Assembly: GCA_034436375.1 (NCBI GenBank)
Contig: DAOTVS010000309.1
Location: forward strand, 1 to 5,991
Direction of reading: 5' to 3'
Origin: DAOTVS01 sp034436375
GTDB taxonomy: Bacteria > Chloroflexota > Anaerolineae > SpSt-313
Length of the DNA: 5,991 nt
The translations under genes were made by a program, and so were the position numbers. Numbering within the stretch: position 1 is the first letter of the stretch; every line of letters begins with the position of its first letter. Under the pieces are notes generated by a model. It did no database searches and was not told the DNA's origin. It saw nothing but the letters and a program-made list of their open reading frames with translations. Below are positions 5,106 through 5,991 of this stretch, one piece after another.

Positions 5106-5867
5106 ATGGCCTACCGTTTCGCCGTGGAGCGTGCGGATTATAGCGACTATGCCGGCGGCCAGGTATTCTACAGCCTGCCTGGCCGCCCGGCCCTGCCCGT
5201 GCGCCTGACCAGCGAGATCCTGCAGCGCTGCCTGGCCCTGCGCCCGGCGCCCTACCGCTTGTACGATCCGCTCTGCGGAGGGGCATACCTTCTCTGCGTG
5301 CTGGCCTATCTGCATTGGGAGGCCATACGCGAGCTGATCGGCTCGGATATCGACCCCGAGGCGGTCCGCCTGGCCGAGCGCAACCTGGCTTTGCTGACGA
5401 CCAACGGCCTCGAGGAGCGCCGGCAAAAGCTGCAGGCCCTGGCCGCCGCCTATGGCAAGGAATCGCATCAGGCGGCGCTGGAGGCCCTGGGCCGCCTGGA
5501 AGCCCGCCTGCGCCGGCATCTCGCTGTGCACCCCATCCGGATGCAGCTGTTCCAGGCCGATGCCCTCGACCCGCGATCGCTCCTGCAGCACCTGGGGCCG
5601 GGCTCAGTGGACGTGGTGATCACCGACCTTCCCTATGGGCTGCAATCCCAGTGGCAGGGGGAAAGCGGCGCCGCAGCAAAGGCGGCCGGCCGCCCCTCCC
5701 CGCCCCCCGCATGGCGCCTGCTCGACGCCCTGCGCGCCGTCCTGGCCCCCTCCGCCCTCGTCGCCATCGCCGCCGACAAGAAGCAAAAGATCGCCCACGA
5801 GCGCTACCGACGGCGTGAGCATTTCAATGTGGGCAAGCGGCAGATCGTGATTCTGCAACTGACTTGA
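5106..5867 (+). CDS. aviRa: AviRa-family 23S rRNA (guanine) methyltransferase
   Basis: A SAM-dependent methyltransferase of 253 residues, close to the roughly 250 of AviRa from the avilamycin producer Streptomyces viridochromogenes, which methylates a guanine (G2535) in domain V of 23S rRNA and gives orthosomycin resistance. From memory of that protein, collinear matches include the start (AYRFAVERADYSD against AYRHAVERIDSSD), PVRLTSEILQR (31-41), motif I DPLCGGAYLL (54-63, where AviRa has DPCCGSGYLL), SDIDPEAVRLAERNLALL (80-97) and the catalytic-loop motif TDLPYG (173-178). A low-complexity Ala/Gly/Pro stretch at about 186-202 looks like an insertion and is encoded by a C/G-rich run. Motif I differs by GGA in place of GSG, which probably still binds SAM. 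It stands alone behind its own strong promoter, divergent from the signalling operon. Whether it is a resistance gene or a housekeeping rRNA modifier is not decided by the sequence. Confidence 0.9.
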   Translation: MAYRFAVERADYSDYAGGQVFYSLPGRPALPVRLTSEILQRCLALRPAPYRLYDPLCGGAYLLCVLAYLHWEAIRELIGSDIDPEAVRLAERNLALLTTNGLEERRQKLQALAAAYGKESHQAALEALGRLEARLRRHLAVHPIRMQLFQADALDPRSLLQHLGPGSVDVVITDLPYGLQSQWQGESGAAAKAAGRPSPPPAWRLLDALRAVLAPSALVAIAADKKQKIAHERYRRREHFNVGKRQIVILQLT

Positions 5868-5991
5868 TGCGACCGCTATTGGGCGCGCGGGTGCGTAGCT
5901 GCGACTATGGAAGCATTTACGCCAGGGGAATCGATGTGGCGGCTTACAATCACCCGCTGCCACAACAGAGATGCCGCTCATAAGCACCGGG
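5868..5991. other. Right-end intergenic stretch with a possible cut gene start
   Basis: The 124 bases after the methyltransferase stop contain no clear terminator (no GC hairpin followed by a T-run). On the plus strand a frame opens at ATG 5907 (MEAFTPGESMWRLTITRC...) and stays open to the edge for 28 codons. A second in-frame ATG at 5934 has AGGGG 5 bases upstream, a plausible ribosome site. This may be the start of another gene, but the sequence is too short to recognise any family. Confidence 0.25.

Noticed and set aside
4921..5286. N-terminal extension of the solute-binding protein to an ATG at 5286
   Set aside because: The extra 122 residues are antisense to the methyltransferase and precede a proper signal peptide with its own Shine-Dalgarno. 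The extension would also hide the signal peptide.
5604..5987. Minus-strand frame of 127 codons at the right end
   Set aside because: Most of it is antisense to the methyltransferase 3' half, with Gly-rich shadow composition and no ribosome site.

Overview
This is a GC-rich bacterial window, best explained as Chloroflexota (an Anaerolineae/Caldilineae-like lineage). That placement comes from protein style only. The histidine-kinase core around ELHDAVSQTLFSASL and the LuxR-type tail of the response regulator closely resemble the NarL-type systems abundant in that phylum. No rRNA or other phylogenetic marker is present, so the placement is an inference.

Layout: one divergent control region (about 4921-5105) separates two transcription units. 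Leftward, on the minus strand, lies a compact signalling operon. It begins with a Tat-type lipoprotein, an ABC-family solute-binding protein (4920-3532). This overlaps by 10 bases a 750-residue dCache-HAMP-GAF histidine kinase of the HisKA_3 class (3541-1289). A NarL/FixJ response regulator follows 4 bases later (1284-646). On the same strand come a 125-base gap with a three-part CCAGGT repeat, a 55-residue two-helix membrane protein (520-353), a GC-rich nested hairpin, and the start of a multi-helix membrane protein that runs off the left edge (278-1).

Rightward, on the plus strand, is one gene (5106-5867) recognisable as an AviRa-family 23S rRNA guanine methyltransferase, the family known from avilamycin (orthosomycin) self-resistance. 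It is preceded by a near-consensus sigma-70 promoter and by a possible leaderless 13-codon leader ORF in the same frame. The last 124 bases hold no firmly supported gene, only a short open frame cut by the window edge.

How the genes may work together: no ABC permease or ATPase gene is visible in the window, and the binding protein is fused by overlap to a sensor-kinase gene. The simplest reading is that the lipoprotein captures a solute outside the membrane and presents it to the dCache sensor. The kinase then phosphorylates the regulator (Asp59), which acts on unknown targets. The divergent spacer holds a perfect 7-5-7 inverted repeat on the leftward -35 element and a 9-base direct repeat bracketing the leftward -10. 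Both are candidate regulator sites that could control the sensor operon and perhaps the methyltransferase.
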